64,000 nt of DNA from Priestia aryabhattai B8W22 (GTDB lineage Bacteria > Bacillota > Bacilli > Bacillales > Bacillaceae_H): NCBI RefSeq assembly GCF_000956595.1, contig NZ_JYOO01000023.1:24966-88965 (forward strand). The letters are read 5' to 3'. Position 1 is the first letter of the stretch, and the number at the start of each line of letters is the position of its first letter. The position numbers and the translations under genes are program-made. This document shows, in pieces, positions 17,093 to 27,006 of this stretch. The notes under the pieces are model-generated. The model searched no databases. It was not told the DNA's origin and saw nothing but the letters and a program-made list of their open reading frames with translations.

Positions 17093-18276
17093 GTGAAGTT
17101 AGCAAAACGTGTATCAGCATTAACGCCATCATCAACATTAGCGATTACAGCAAAAGCGAAAGAATTGAAAGCGGCTGGTCATGATGTGATTGGACTTGGA
17201 GCAGGGGAACCTGATTTTAATACGCCGCAGCACATTTTAGAAGCGGCTGTTACAGCAATGAATGATGGTCAGACAAAATATACGCCAGCAGGCGGCCTTG
17301 CACCATTAAAAGAAGCGGTAATTGAAAAATTCAAACGCGATCAAGGCCTGACGTATTCACCTTCTGAAATTATTGTTTGTACAGGTGCTAAGCACGCACT
17401 GTATACGTTATTTCAAGTTCTGTTAGACGAAGGTGACGAAGTGATTATCCCAACTCCTTACTGGGTAAGTTATCCTGAGCAAGTAAAGTTAGCAGAAGGT
17501 GCACCAGTATTCGTTGAAGGTTCTGAAAATAACGAATTTAAAATCACACCTGAACAATTAGAAGCGGCTATTACTGCTAAAACCAAAGCTGTTATTATCA
17601 ATTCACCAAGCAACCCAACAGGTATGATTTACACAAGAGAAGAGCTTCAAGCTTTAGGAGAAGTTTGCTTGAAGCACGACATTTTTATCGTATCAGATGA
17701 AATTTATGAAAAGCTTGTGTATGGTCAAAATGAACATGTATCGATTGCACAGCTTTCACCAGCGTTAAAAGAAAAACAATTATCATTAACGGTGTTTCTA
17801 AGTCACATTCCATGACGGGCTGGCGCATTGGATATGCGGCTGGTGATGCTACAGTTATTAAAGCGATGACAAACCTAGCGAGTCACAGCACGTCAAATCC
17901 AACATCTATTGCTCAATATGCAACAATTGCTGCTTATAACGGCACTCAGGAGCCGGTGGAAATGATGCGACAAGCTTTTGAAGAGCGTCTAAACGTAATT
18001 CATGAAAAGCTGATTAACATTCCAGGGTTCTCATGCTTAAAACCACAAGGTGCTTTCTACTTATTCCCTAATGCAATTGAAGCTGCAAAATTAACTGGTT
18101 TTGATACAGTTGATGCATGGGTAGAAGCTATTTTAGAAGAAGAGAAGGTAGCCCTAGTTCCTGGATCAGGATTCGGTTCACCTGAAAACGTACGTCTTTC
18201 TTATGCTACATCACTAGATCTGCTAGAAAAGGCATTGGAACGAATTCAATCATTCATGACTCGTCATATGAAATAA
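17093..18276 (+). pseudogene. aspB: Aspartate aminotransferase AspB, interrupted by a one-base frameshift
   Basis: Class I PLP aminotransferase that converts oxaloacetate and glutamate to aspartate. The first frame (17093-17815; GTG start, 240 aa) carries 'GLGAGEPDFNTP', 'YTPAGG', 'NSPSNPTG' and 'SDEIYEKL'. It then runs into out-of-frame sequence. The second frame continues 'IINGVSKSHSMTGWRIGYAAG' in pieces from about 17777 and ends at 18276. One missing A in the A5 run at 17772-17776 accounts for the break. The catalytic lysine (in 'VSKSH') lies just after the break, so the first fragment alone would be inactive. Restored length is about 394 aa, the family norm, and no other lesion is visible. 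This may be a sequence error. Confidence 0.85.
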
Positions 18277-18293
18277 AAAAGATTATATTTTTT

Positions 18294-18342
18294 AAAAAAA
18301 GAGCCTTTTAGCACAAATCACACGTGTTAGAAGGCTCTTTTT
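18294..18342 (+). terminator. Terminator after aspB
   Basis: GAGCCTT / AAGGCTC arms with flanking A and T runs, plus inner CAC/GTG pairing. Confidence 0.8.
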
Positions 18343-18431
18343 GTTTGTTACTTGTTATTATGTTTGTCGAAATGTATAATAGGATGGCATACATAATTAC
18401 GAAATGTAAGTTTTTTGGAGGGATATTAATC

Positions 18432-19724
18432 GTGAAAATTACGATTTCAGAAGCAAGCAAGCATGTAGGAAAAGAAGTAACAATTGGTGCTTGGTTAGCG
18501 AATAAACGTTCAAGTGGTAAAATCGCCTTTTTACAGCTGCGCGATGGATCAGGATTCATGCAAGGAGTAGTTGTAAAAGCTGAAGTAGAAGAAGAAACTT
18601 TTAAATTAGCTAAATCTATGACGCAAGAATCATCACTATATGTAACAGGTGTGGTACGTGAAGATGAGCGCTCACCGTTTGGCTATGAGTTAACAGTTAC
18701 AAGCCTTGAAGTTATTCATGAAGCTGTTGATTATCCAATTACGCCAAAAGAACATGGAACAGAGTTCTTAATGGATAACCGTCATTTATGGCTGCGTTCT
18801 AAACGTCAACATGCTGTTATGAAAGTTCGTAACGAAATTATTCGTGCAACGTATGAATTCTTTAACGAAAACGGGTTTACAAAAGTAGATCCTCCAATCC
18901 TAACAGGAAGTGCTCCTGAAGGAACAACAGAATTATTCCACACGAAATATTTTGACGAAGATGCATATCTTTCACAAAGTGGACAGCTTTATATGGAAGC
19001 AGCGGCAATGGCGCTTGGAAAAGTATTTTCATTCGGTCCAACGTTCCGCGCTGAAAAATCTAAAACACGCCGTCATTTAATTGAGTTTTGGATGATTGAA
19101 CCAGAGATGGCTTTCTACCAATTCGAAGATAACTTGAAAGTACAGGAAGAGTATGTGTCTCATGTCGTACAGTCTGTTTTAACAAACTGTAAGTTAGAGT
19201 TAAATGTACTAGGCCGTGATACATCTAAGTTAGAACAAATTAAAGCGCCATTCCCTCGTATCTCGTACGATGAGGCTCTTAAATTCTTACATGAAAAAGG
19301 ATTTACAGACATTCAGTGGGGAGATGACTTTGGAGCACCGCATGAAACGGCTATCGCAGAAAGCTATGACAAGCCGGTATTCATTACACACTATCCAACG
19401 TCATTAAAACCATTTTATATGCAGCCAGATCCAACAAATGAAGACGTAGTATTATGTGCAGACTTAATCGCACCAGAAGGCTACGGAGAAATCATTGGAG
19501 GCTCTGAACGTATTCATGATCAAGAGCTTTTAGCTCAGCGTGTAGAAGAGCACAAATTAGATACAGAAACGTATAAGTGGTATTTAGAGCTTCGTAAGTA
19601 TGGCTCAGTTCCACATTCAGGATTTGGTTTAGGCCTTGAGCGTACGGTAGCATGGATTAGCGGCGTAGAACACGTTCGTGAAACGATTCCATTCCCACGC
19701 TTATTAAACCGTTTATACCCGTAA
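18432..19724 (+). CDS. asnS: Asparaginyl-tRNA synthetase
   Basis: AsnS charges tRNA-Asn with asparagine. The 430-aa protein has an N-terminal OB-fold anticodon-binding domain ('[19 protein letters not shown]') and a class II catalytic domain with motif 2 ('[19 protein letters not shown]') and motif 3 ('[12 protein letters not shown]'). The open frame extends upstream to 18324, but GGAGGG at 18417-18422 places the GTG start at 18432, and the resulting length equals B. subtilis AsnS. It has its own terminator. No T-box leader is present. Confidence 0.97.
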   Translation: MKITISEASKHVGKEVTIGAWLANKRSSGKIAFLQLRDGSGFMQGVVVKAEVEEETFKLAKSMTQESSLYVTGVVREDERSPFGYELTVTSLEVIHEAVDYPITPKEHGTEFLMDNRHLWLRSKRQHAVMKVRNEIIRATYEFFNENGFTKVDPPILTGSAPEGTTELFHTKYFDEDAYLSQSGQLYMEAAAMALGKVFSFGPTFRAEKSKTRRHLIEFWMIEPEMAFYQFEDNLKVQEEYVSHVVQSVLTNCKLELNVLGRDTSKLEQIKAPFPRISYDEALKFLHEKGFTDIQWGDDFGAPHETAIAESYDKPVFITHYPTSLKPFYMQPDPTNEDVVLCADLIAPEGYGEIIGGSERIHDQELLAQRVEEHKLDTETYKWYLELRKYGSVPHSGFGLGLERTVAWISGVEHVRETIPFPRLLNRLYP

Positions 19725-20059
19725 GGAAGTGAAAAAGTATTCTGACTTTTATAGTCAGGATACTTTTTTAGCTTTTTTTATGAATCATAAAAAGAAAAGA
19801 AAAACGAGGCTTTTACTTATATCACAAGGAAACAAAGGCAAACATAGAAGAGAGTCTAACTTAAAAGGGAGTTGCAATTCTCGAAAAAATAAGTTAGTGT
19901 AATATTCTTGGAAGGAAGTCATCGTTCGTATATATTTTATATGTGCAGAGCAATGGTACGGTTTCAGCGGAAAGTTTTACATAGAAGCTTTTTTAGCTTC
20001 GAATAATTATTACTTTGACTATAAACTTCATGATATACTAACTACTGAGGTGTTCGGAT
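19725..20059. other. Intergenic region asnS-dnaD
   Basis: The asnS terminator occupies 19732-19769 (AAAAAGTATTCTGAC / GTCAGGATACTTTTTT). The rest is non-coding. It contains an 8-base inverted repeat CTAACTTA (19857-19864) / TAAGTTAG (19890-19897) and a small hairpin GAAGCT-T5-AGCTTC near 19984-20000, 60 bases before dnaD. No gene of credible length was found here. Confidence 0.6.
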
Positions 20060-20767
20060 ATGAAAAAAGAAACGTTAATTGAATGGTTTGAACAAGGCAC
20101 AGTTTCAATTCCGAAGCTGCTGTTTAATCACTATAGCGATTTGGGAATGAACGAAACGGAATTCATGACGTTAATGCATATTTATGTTTCCATTGAAGGC
20201 GGTGAAGGTTTCCCGACACCTAATGAATTGGCGGCAAAAATGAGTATTTCAAGTGCTGTCTGTATGGATACGCTGCGAGCATTAATTCAGCGCGGCTTTT
20301 TATCTATTGAGCAAGATCAACAGCAAAACGCCCTTATTTGTGAACGTTATTCATTAAAACCGCTTTGGGAAAAGCTTATTCATCATATGATGCACGAAAC
20401 AAGAGAAGTAGAAAAAAGCGAAGAAGAACAAGAAGAGCTTAATTTATATACAATGTTTGAAAAAGAGTTTGGCAGAGCATTGTCTCCGTTTGAATGCGAA
20501 ACGCTAGCGATGTGGATTGATCAAGATCATCATGATCCAATTATTATTAAAGCGGCGCTAAGAGAGTCGGTGATGTCTGGAAAATTAAACTTCCGGTATA
20601 TTGATCGTATTTTATTTGAATGGAAGAAAAACGGCATTCAGACCATTGATCAAGCCCGCAAGCATAGCCAAAAATTTCGTCAAAATCAACAGCCCAAAAA
20701 ACTATCTTCTGTTAACCCTTCTCAGTCTACATCAGCCATTCCTTTTTTTAATTGGCTAGAGCAATGA
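20060..20767 (+). CDS. dnaD: DNA replication initiation protein DnaD
   Basis: DnaD acts with DnaB in loading the replicative helicase at oriC and in PriA-dependent restart. The 235-aa protein has an N-terminal winged-helix oligomerisation domain ('LLFNHYSDLGMNETEFMTL', 'PTPNELAAKMSIS') and the C-terminal DnaD/DDBH2 domain with 'YTMFEKEFGRALSPFECE' and 'LNFRYIDRILFEWKKNGI'. RBS GAGGTG. Followed by a strong terminator and then nth, the usual order. Confidence 0.95.
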   Translation: MKKETLIEWFEQGTVSIPKLLFNHYSDLGMNETEFMTLMHIYVSIEGGEGFPTPNELAAKMSISSAVCMDTLRALIQRGFLSIEQDQQQNALICERYSLKPLWEKLIHHMMHETREVEKSEEEQEELNLYTMFEKEFGRALSPFECETLAMWIDQDHHDPIIIKAALRESVMSGKLNFRYIDRILFEWKKNGIQTIDQARKHSQKFRQNQQPKKLSSVNPSQSTSAIPFFNWLEQ

Positions 20768-20773
20768 CAGGAT

Positions 20774-20822
20774 AAAAAGCTGCTTCAAGATCCAAGTAAT
20801 TGAATCTTGAAGCAGCTTTTTT
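20774..20822 (+). terminator. Terminator of dnaD
   Basis: A long stem (AAAAAGCTGCTTCAAGAT with ATCTTGAAGCAGCTTTTTT) has a 12-base loop and a T run. Confidence 0.9.
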
Positions 20823-20907
20823 AAAAGAGTATGGACAAAAGTAGCATTTGACAGGAACCCTATTGTAAAATAGGAGGGAACTACCTGTAAGAAGAAGGAG
20901 AACTAGT

Positions 20908-21579
20908 ATGTTAACGTTAAAACAAATCAGACAGTGCCTAGATGCTATGGCAGAAATGTTTCCTGACGCCCACTGTGAGTTAAATCATCGGAATCCCTTT
21001 GATTTAGTCATTGCCGTGGCGCTATCTGCTCAGTGCACAGATGCTTTAGTCAACCGCGTAACAGCGGATTTATTCAAGAAATATCAAACGCCTGAAGACT
21101 ATTTAGCCGTTTCGTTAGAAGAGCTGCAGCAAGATATTAGATCAATCGGGTTATATAGGAACAAAGCTAAAAATATTCAAAAGCTCTGCCGTATGCTCAT
21201 TGATGAATACGGAGGAGAAGTTCCAAAAGATCGTGATGAGCTTACCAATCTTCCAGGAGTAGGGCGTAAGACGGCTAATGTTGTTGTATCCGTAGCTTTT
21301 GGAGTACCGTCAATAGCAGTAGATACGCATGTAGAACGTGTAAGTAAACGCCTTGGAATTTGCAGGTGGAAAGATTCCGTTTTGGAAGTAGAAAAAACGC
21401 TGATGAGAAAAATTCCGAAAGATGAATGGTCCGTTACGCATCATCGACTTATCTTTTTTGGACGCTATCACTGTAAAGCACAGTCTCCTCAATGTCATGT
21501 CTGCCCGCTTCTTGATCTTTGCCGAGAAGGAAAGAAACGAATGAAAGGAAAAGAGAAGAAGACAGATGTTACCGATTGA
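20908..21579 (+). CDS. nth: Endonuclease III
   Basis: Nth is a bifunctional DNA glycosylase / AP lyase that removes oxidised pyrimidines. The 223-aa protein has the helix-hairpin-helix 'NLPGVGRKTANVV' with the catalytic Lys, the catalytic Asp in 'VDTHVERV', and the C-terminal [4Fe-4S] cluster C-X6-C-X2-C-X5-C ('CKAQSPQCHVCPLLDLC'). RBS AAGGAG before the ATG. The last 14 bases overlap ypoC. Confidence 0.97.
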   Translation: MLTLKQIRQCLDAMAEMFPDAHCELNHRNPFDLVIAVALSAQCTDALVNRVTADLFKKYQTPEDYLAVSLEELQQDIRSIGLYRNKAKNIQKLCRMLIDEYGGEVPKDRDELTNLPGVGRKTANVVVSVAFGVPSIAVDTHVERVSKRLGICRWKDSVLEVEKTLMRKIPKDEWSVTHHRLIFFGRYHCKAQSPQCHVCPLLDLCREGKKRMKGKEKKTDVTD

Positions 21580-22066
21580 AGTACCGTCACATTTCATATG
21601 CGAACCATTTTATTCAAAAGAAGATCGGGTTCTTGAAACAGATGTAAAAAATGGAAGAAATTATTTTGCTTATGATATTTTATACGATGTACATAAAGAA
21701 ACGAAAACACCTTGGAGTGATGTTCAAAAGAACATACTGCCATTTTTTGAAAAGTGGGAAACTCAAAGGGAAGAACTGTATACGCTTTTTTCTCAGCGAA
21801 AAGCAAAAGAAGCAGCGCCTTGTATGAAACAAGCTGCTGCTATGTATATTAGTTTACTGTTTTGGATTAATGGACAACCCGTTCGGCGTTTAAATCGGCT
21901 GCAAGAAGACATAGCGAACCTAACCTATAAGCCTATTAACTGTGCTGAGAGGCTTCTGTTTTTGCTGCAGCGAGTTTCTTCTTATCAAGCGTATATTCAG
22001 CTGACAGAATTATTTAATGAGCTGCGTAAGCAATATGCAAAAATGCTTATTCTTCACAAGAAATAA
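21566..22066 (+). CDS. ypoC: YpoC-like conserved protein
   Basis: This 166-aa soluble protein begins 'MLPIEVPSHF' and overlaps the end of nth by 14 bases, so it is translationally coupled. Composition is rich in Lys, Glu, Leu and aromatic residues; no catalytic motif, signal peptide or membrane segment is seen. Position (nth-ypoC-ponA convergent) and length match B. subtilis YpoC, of unknown function. Confidence 0.85.
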   Translation: MLPIEVPSHFICEPFYSKEDRVLETDVKNGRNYFAYDILYDVHKETKTPWSDVQKNILPFFEKWETQREELYTLFSQRKAKEAAPCMKQAAAMYISLLFWINGQPVRRLNRLQEDIANLTYKPINCAERLLFLLQRVSSYQAYIQLTELFNELRKQYAKMLILHKK

Positions 22067-22090
22067 AGCCCCTACACGTGTAGGGGCTTT
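22065..22090. terminator. Bidirectional terminator between ypoC and ponA
   Basis: A perfect 26-bp palindrome, AAAGCCCCTACAC followed by GTGTAGGGGCTTT, ends in T runs on both strands and so serves both convergent genes. Confidence 0.9.
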
Positions 22091-22101
22091 TTACTGCTAC
22101 G

Positions 22102-22783
22102 TTAATTTTCAGTTGTTGGCTCTTGCTGCGGTGTAGCAGGTGTTGACGGCGTCGATGGTGTAGATGGTGTAGCAGGAGTTTGTGGTGTTTGACTTCCTGA
22201 GTCACTTCCACCGTTGTCTGCTGGAGGAGTTGTTGCGCCTCCGTTATTATTGTTGTTGCCGTTATTACCATCGTTAGCATTGCCGCTATCGTTATTGTTA
22301 TTATCGGTATTGCCGCTATTGCTACCGCTGCTATTGCTGCCATTATTGCTGTTTTGGTTATCATCCGGCTGAGTAGATGAATCGTCACCTTGATCAGAGC
22401 CGTTGTTTTGATCAGTGTTGCTATTGTCTTCATTTTGATTATCGTCCGTTGTTCCGTCATCTTCAGGCTTAGTAGAATCATCTTCGGTAGCTTGATCTGA
22501 TGAATCAGGGACTTTTACAGAAGAACTAGCGCTTTCGCCCGTATTTGTTGTTACGGTGAAACTATACGTTGCGCCTGGTGCTGGGTTGGAAATTGTCTTT
22601 CCACCGGCTCCTGCGCCAGATGCGAGTTGTTCGGAACCGTTAGGAGAGGACATTGTGACTGTAAAGGTCGTATCACTGGCTGCGTTTGACGCTGACCAGT
22701 TAACTGAAATTGCTCCTCCGCTATACGAAGCAGTAATTTTTGGCTTCACATCTTTATTGTCTTTTTTCTCTTTTTTGTCCTTC
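22102..22783 (-). pseudogene. ponA: Out-of-frame C-terminal part of PBP1 (fibronectin III-like domain and Asn/Asp-rich tail)
   Basis: This frame continues PonA after a one-base shift at a T6 run (22784-22789, A6 in the coding strand). Read back in frame, the junction gives a Lys/Asp/Glu linker 'KKDKKEKKDNKDVKPKITA'. A fibronectin III-like domain follows ('SYSGGAISVNWSAS' ... 'GATYSFTVTTNTGE'), then about 120 residues of low-complexity Asp/Asn/Ser/Gly sequence, ending in Thr-Pro-Ser repeats. B. subtilis PonA has the same domain order and an Asn-rich tail, so this is not an independent gene. Confidence 0.8.
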
Positions 22784-24934
22784 TTTTTTATCTTCTTTCT
22801 TTTCTTCTTTTTCTTTTTTCACAAACGTTTGAGATACTTTTGTCGGTGCAGTACCGCGCACAAAGTATTCTTTCGTAATTAAGCTCGAAGGAGTAGAGCC
22901 GCTTGGGCGTTTTAAGTCTTTGCCCGTTGGTTTTTCCACGGAACGTTCAACTACGCTGTCCGGCTGCTTGAAACTTCCTTTAGGTTTGCCTTCAGAAATA
23001 TGAGTAATAACATGCTTAAAGATATTTTTTGCCATGCCTGTTTCATTAGCACTTAAAATATAGCCGTCTTTAGCAGTTTCATAGCCTGTCCATACGGAAA
23101 TCGTATAGTTTGGCGTAAACCCATTAAACCAAACGTCTTTTTCACCAGCGTCTGGAATATTGTATCGTTTTTTCTCATCAGCACTAAAGTTCGAAGTTCC
23201 TGTTTTACCCGCAATTTCTAATCCTGGTGTACGAACAGCACGAGCTGTACCATATGATTCGTTTACAACAGATTTCATCATGTCCGTCATCATAAATGCC
23301 GTGTAATCTTGCATTGCGCGTTTTGGTTTTGGCGTTAAATCAATTTCTGTTCCATCAGGGAATTTTACCTTTGTCACTGTATGCGGTGCATTGTACATAC
23401 CTTCATTTGCAAAAGCACTATAGGCTCCAGCCATTTGTAGAGGTGTAACACCTGTACGGAAGCCTCCGATAGAATAAGATTCAGAATAAGCTTCGCCGTC
23501 TTCTTCATCTAATTTTAGCCCAAGGCCTGTAGCGAACTCTTTTGCTTTGTCCGCACCGGTTGCTTGAAACGCTTTTAAGGCAGGGATGTTCAGTGAACGT
23601 CCTAAAGCTTCACGCGCTGAAACCCACCCTTTATAGTTGCGTCCAAAATTTCGGATTGGCGTGCCGTTTGAATAATGATATTCTTCATCTTTTATCGGTT
23701 GTCCAGTAGACCACTTTAAGTTCTCAATCGCTGGACCGTAATCTAAGATTGGCTTAATTGTTGAGCCAGGCTGACGTCTCATATTTGTTGCAAAGTTTAA
23801 GCCGCCTGATACACGATTACGTCCGCCTCCAATTGCTTGAATACCGCCTGTTTCATTATCTACCACGACAAGACCTGCTTGGAATTTATCGTTCGGGAAG
23901 TTGACTACTTTGTTATTCATCACATCATCCACATAGTCCTGAGCATTAGTGTCAAGCGTTGTATAAATTTCTAAGCCCGCAGAAAATGGATCCGCGTCTG
24001 TTTTCTTTTTTACTTCCTCGATTACTTGATCAATAAATACATCGTACTTAGATGTTGATTCAGTTTGTTTAGCTAAGTGAGCCTGTACATCTACTTGTTT
24101 TGCTTTGTCGGCCTGGGCTTGTGTAATGAAGCCGTTTTTAGCCATTAAGTTTAATACTGTGTTACGGCGTTTGGTAGCATTCTCTGGGTTTGTAACTGGG
24201 TTATAAGTAGTTGGCGCTTTTGGTAAGCCTGCCAACATAGCAGCTTCATCAAGAGTTAAATCTTTTACGCTTTTAACTCCGTAAAATTTCTCAGCCGCTC
24301 GTTCAATACCGTATACTTCACCTGATGCGAAATATATTTTGTTTAAATACATTTCAAGAATTTGTTGCTTCGAATATTTGCGCTCAAGCTGGTAAGCTAA
24401 CCACATTTCTTGTACTTTACGTTTAACCGTCTTCTTTGGTGATAAGAACGAGTTCTTTACCACTTGCTGAGTAATCGTACTACCGCCCTCAGCACCGAAG
24501 CCGTTTTTAAAGTTCGCCATTAATGCTCCGCCAATACGGTAAAAGTCGACGCCGTGATGTTTATAAAAACGAACGTCTTCCGTAGCGATAAATGCGTTTT
24601 TGACGACTTGAGGGATTTCATCGTATTGCACATATGTACGTTTTTGAGCTCCAATTTCTTTTACAACTGTCTTTCCATCGTTTGCATATACTTTAGATGA
24701 AAAAGAGTTTTTTAATACCGAGTCATCCACTTTTGGAGCATCGCTTATCATAGCAAAAAAAGTTCCCACTCCGGCAATGAGCCCGATGATTCCTATCAGT
24801 AAAACTGCGGCAACAATTTTACGAAATAGGCCTCCTTTTTTCTTCTTTTTCGGTTTTCCTTGAGATTTACCTTCTGGTTTGTTGTCATTCATAGCTCTTC
24901 GTCGTTCTTCACGAGAGCGATAATTATCTGACAT
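22754..24934 (-). CDS. ponA: Class A penicillin-binding protein 1 (glycosyltransferase/transpeptidase)
   Basis: PonA polymerises and cross-links peptidoglycan. As read, it is 726 aa. It has a cytoplasmic basic N-terminus, one membrane anchor (about residues 36-60), a GT51 glycosyltransferase domain ('ATEDVRFYKHHGVD', 'EGGSTITQQVVKN', 'RKVQEMWLAYQLE') and a transpeptidase domain with SxxK 'GSTIK', SxN 'SLN' and 'KTGTS'. Both enzymatic domains are complete. The frame ends in a Lys/Glu linker because of a probable +1 shift between 22757 and 22822; the natural protein would be about 943 aa, including the tail at 22102-22749. RBS AAAGGTAGGAG. recU lies just upstream on the same strand, the usual pairing. 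Confidence 0.93.
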   Translation of the reverse strand: MSDNYRSREERRRAMNDNKPEGKSQGKPKKKKKGGLFRKIVAAVLLIGIIGLIAGVGTFFAMISDAPKVDDSVLKNSFSSKVYANDGKTVVKEIGAQKRTYVQYDEIPQVVKNAFIATEDVRFYKHHGVDFYRIGGALMANFKNGFGAEGGSTITQQVVKNSFLSPKKTVKRKVQEMWLAYQLERKYSKQQILEMYLNKIYFASGEVYGIERAAEKFYGVKSVKDLTLDEAAMLAGLPKAPTTYNPVTNPENATKRRNTVLNLMAKNGFITQAQADKAKQVDVQAHLAKQTESTSKYDVFIDQVIEEVKKKTDADPFSAGLEIYTTLDTNAQDYVDDVMNNKVVNFPNDKFQAGLVVVDNETGGIQAIGGGRNRVSGGLNFATNMRRQPGSTIKPILDYGPAIENLKWSTGQPIKDEEYHYSNGTPIRNFGRNYKGWVSAREALGRSLNIPALKAFQATGADKAKEFATGLGLKLDEEDGEAYSESYSIGGFRTGVTPLQMAGAYSAFANEGMYNAPHTVTKVKFPDGTEIDLTPKPKRAMQDYTAFMMTDMMKSVVNESYGTARAVRTPGLEIAGKTGTSNFSADEKKRYNIPDAGEKDVWFNGFTPNYTISVWTGYETAKDGYILSANETGMAKNIFKHVITHISEGKPKGSFKQPDSVVERSVEKPTGKDLKRPSGSTPSSLITKEYFVRGTAPTKVSQTFVKKEKEEKKEDKKEGQKREKRQ

Positions 24935-24997
24935 AAAAACTCCTACCTTTCAACGCATTGTAAGAGAATGATTTCCGTAAACATATATATCATACTC

Positions 24998-25597
24998 TTA
25001 AAAGTATAATTTATCTATAGTTTTTATGTAATCGATTCTCGGATGGTAACCAAGTTCGATGAAATGTCCTTTTTTTTCAATATCTGCCTTAGGGATTGAT
25101 TTTCGTCCATCTTTTTTCATGGCATCCCAATAAGGAAAAAGGAACTGTGCTTCGAACAAGTATATTTCTTGTAAAGTAGAGAACATTAATATAACGAAAC
25201 AAACCCCGTTTTGTTTCACAATTTGCTTCATATGTTCAATTTGATGTTCATGAAAATTACGCAGAGGAAATGAGGTTTTATTTCTCGTTTCTTTTGCTTC
25301 AAAGTCAAGGTGTTTTCCTTTATAGACGCCATTATAGTCTGTAGTAGAGGCCTGTTTAAAATAAGCTTCTTTGATAACAGCGGCACTTCTCTTCGGATAG
25401 TCTACTTTTACAATTTGAACAGGGGTTGGTTTTTTGTGAACAATGGCTATTCCTTTTGAAACATAGTATTCATTTGTTTCGTTTAAATCGTCCTCCAGCG
25501 TCATACCACGATTGCTATAGCTAGCTTCTAGCTTTTTAGGGGAAGGACTGCTGGTATTCAATGGCTTATAGGCCTTTCCGTTAGGATAGCGAATCAT
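24998..25597 (-). CDS. recU: Holliday junction resolvase RecU
   Basis: RecU cleaves four-way junctions in recombination and chromosome segregation and modulates RecA. The 199-aa protein shows '[18 protein letters not shown]', '[20 protein letters not shown]' and the PD-(D/E)xK active site '[16 protein letters not shown]'. Upstream in-frame codons exist at 25606 and 25603, but the AAAGGAG site is spaced correctly for ATG 25597, giving the standard 'MIRYPNGK' start. It is transcribed ahead of ponA with a 63-base gap. Confidence 0.95.
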   Translation of the reverse strand: MIRYPNGKAYKPLNTSSPSPKKLEASYSNRGMTLEDDLNETNEYYVSKGIAIVHKKPTPVQIVKVDYPKRSAAVIKEAYFKQASTTDYNGVYKGKHLDFEAKETRNKTSFPLRNFHEHQIEHMKQIVKQNGVCFVILMFSTLQEIYLFEAQFLFPYWDAMKKDGRKSIPKADIEKKGHFIELGYHPRIDYIKTIDKLYF

Positions 25598-25670
25598 AAC
25601 CATCACTCCTTTAGTGTAAATCTATTAAACAAACAAATTCTATTATACCAAATCCTACAAATAAAAATAG

Positions 25671-26666
25671 ATGAAAGAAGATGAAGAGATGTCACTCAAT
25701 AGTTCGGAACAAGCGCTGTTGACGGCGATTAAAAAAACAACAGACAAGCTGAATATTGATAATATATCAAGAACCCAAGCTTATGCAACTTTTTATCATA
25801 GATATCCTGAAGTAAAGTGGGCATTTCTCGCAAGTATGGTATCCCGAAACACAGGGTGGAATATGTGTGATTTGCAAGGGGAAAACATGAAAAAAGCGTT
25901 ATCAAAGCAAACGCGCGATTTATTATTTTTGACGTATGAAAGAGCAAATTGGCTTATTTTCAAAGATGCCTTCCCTCAATTACTATTGTATGCTGTTTCG
26001 CGTAAAAAACATGTCTCTTACCTTCATTTACTTCCCTATTTAAATGTTTCATCTTTTATCGAAGAGAAGTGGAGGCAATTTATGCAGAAACCTTGTGAAC
26101 TGGAGCTTATTCATGCGTTAATTGTGAATGAGCAGCACGTTATTCAAAAGCCCGTTATTGAACAGCCTTTTTATCAAGATAAAGTGTTTAAAAGTATGCT
26201 GTTTTTTTTTCAAGATATATTCCACTTTAGCTCCGTCCTTTTTCCTACTACAAAAGGGGAGCTATACGGTTGTTCTGTTCATGATTTTACAAAAGTAAAT
26301 AATCGGATTGATTTGGGGAAGAAATTAGCGGCTTTATTATTTCATGAAAAGTATTATCCCTTGTTTTATGAATTTTCTTTGAAAACAAAGCATACGGGTT
26401 CGAGATACGATTATGAGCAGTATTTTGTGGATGAAACCAGTTGCTGTACACCTGCACTTCGAAAGGTGTATCCGGCTATTAGACATCATGAAAAAAAGAG
26501 AGAAAAGTGGTTTTTAACAAAAAAAGAGGAACACAAGCTGATGAAAAAGCCGCCTTTTCCAAAGAAAGTTCATTTTACAAAGTGGTATCTTCAAAAGCAA
26601 AAGCAGCTGCATATATTAATGAAAGTAGCGCAAGTAGTTAATGTAAATAAAAACGGCCACAAGTGA
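25671..26666 (+). CDS. yppC: YppC-like protein (DUF2515)
   Basis: This 331-aa protein is divergent from recU, as in B. subtilis. It resembles DUF2515 proteins: 'NISRTQAYATFYHRYPEVKWAF' near the N-terminus and 'GGEL/ LFHEKYYPLF' style aromatic-rich helices later. No signal peptide or classic catalytic motif. The second in-frame ATG at 25689 is an alternative start; neither has a strong RBS. The C-terminal third is very basic (Lys-rich), as in the family. Function unknown. Confidence 0.82.
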   Translation: MKEDEEMSLNSSEQALLTAIKKTTDKLNIDNISRTQAYATFYHRYPEVKWAFLASMVSRNTGWNMCDLQGENMKKALSKQTRDLLFLTYERANWLIFKDAFPQLLLYAVSRKKHVSYLHLLPYLNVSSFIEEKWRQFMQKPCELELIHALIVNEQHVIQKPVIEQPFYQDKVFKSMLFFFQDIFHFSSVLFPTTKGELYGCSVHDFTKVNNRIDLGKKLAALLFHEKYYPLFYEFSLKTKHTGSRYDYEQYFVDETSCCTPALRKVYPAIRHHEKKREKWFLTKKEEHKLMKKPPFPKKVHFTKWYLQKQKQLHILMKVAQVVNVNKNGHK

Positions 26667-26673
26667 CCGTTTT
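26649..26673. terminator. Bidirectional terminator between yppC and sspM
   Basis: AAAACGG-CCAC and GTGA-CCGTTTT form a compact stem with A/T flanks, between convergent genes. Confidence 0.75.
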
Positions 26674-26677
26674 GTTC

Positions 26678-26779
26678 TTAAGTAGAAGGCTGGTTAGGAC
26701 CGTTTAACTTTTTAGGATCACCGTAGGTTTTTGTTTCAGGCTTATTTTTAGGCTGTGATTTTTGCTGTTTGTTGGCCAT
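26678..26779 (-). CDS. sspM: Small acid-soluble spore protein M
   Basis: This 33-aa basic, Lys/Gln/Pro-rich peptide ends 'KKLNGPNQPST', nearly the same as the end of B. subtilis SspM ('KKLGGPNRPST'). It begins 'MANKQQKSQPKNK'. A strong AGGAGGTG RBS precedes the ATG. The place, convergent to yppC, agrees with the sspM locus. Minor SASPs are made in the forespore under sigma-G or sigma-F; no such promoter was identified with confidence here. Confidence 0.82.
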   Translation of the reverse strand: MANKQQKSQPKNKPETKTYGDPKKLNGPNQPST

Positions 26780-27006
26780 ATCTAGGCACCTCCTATCATG
26801 TTGTAATGAACGTTCAGCAGCAGAATGTATCAGCTTAGCTGAAATGTCTATACTAGTGTTTTCAATATGTTCTCTTTCGATTCACCATAAATGAAAATGT
26901 CGAAAACATCTTTCTTTGACGAATAGAAACTAGTTTTGTCATGTGTGAAGGGACATTGAATAAAAAAGAGAATACGTTATGCAAAGGAAAATTTGGAGGG
27001 ATGGCG

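Noticed and set aside
17766..17815. Programmed frameshift in aspB
   Set aside because: The A5 run preceded by G and followed by C is not the A-AAA-AAG type slippery heptamer, and no stimulating structure or internal Shine-Dalgarno was seen. A base deletion or sequence error is simpler.
22102..22749. Separate gene for an Asn-rich secreted protein
   Set aside because: It has no RBS or signal peptide, and its sequence continues the linker of PonA when one base is shifted; PonA proteins normally carry this tail.
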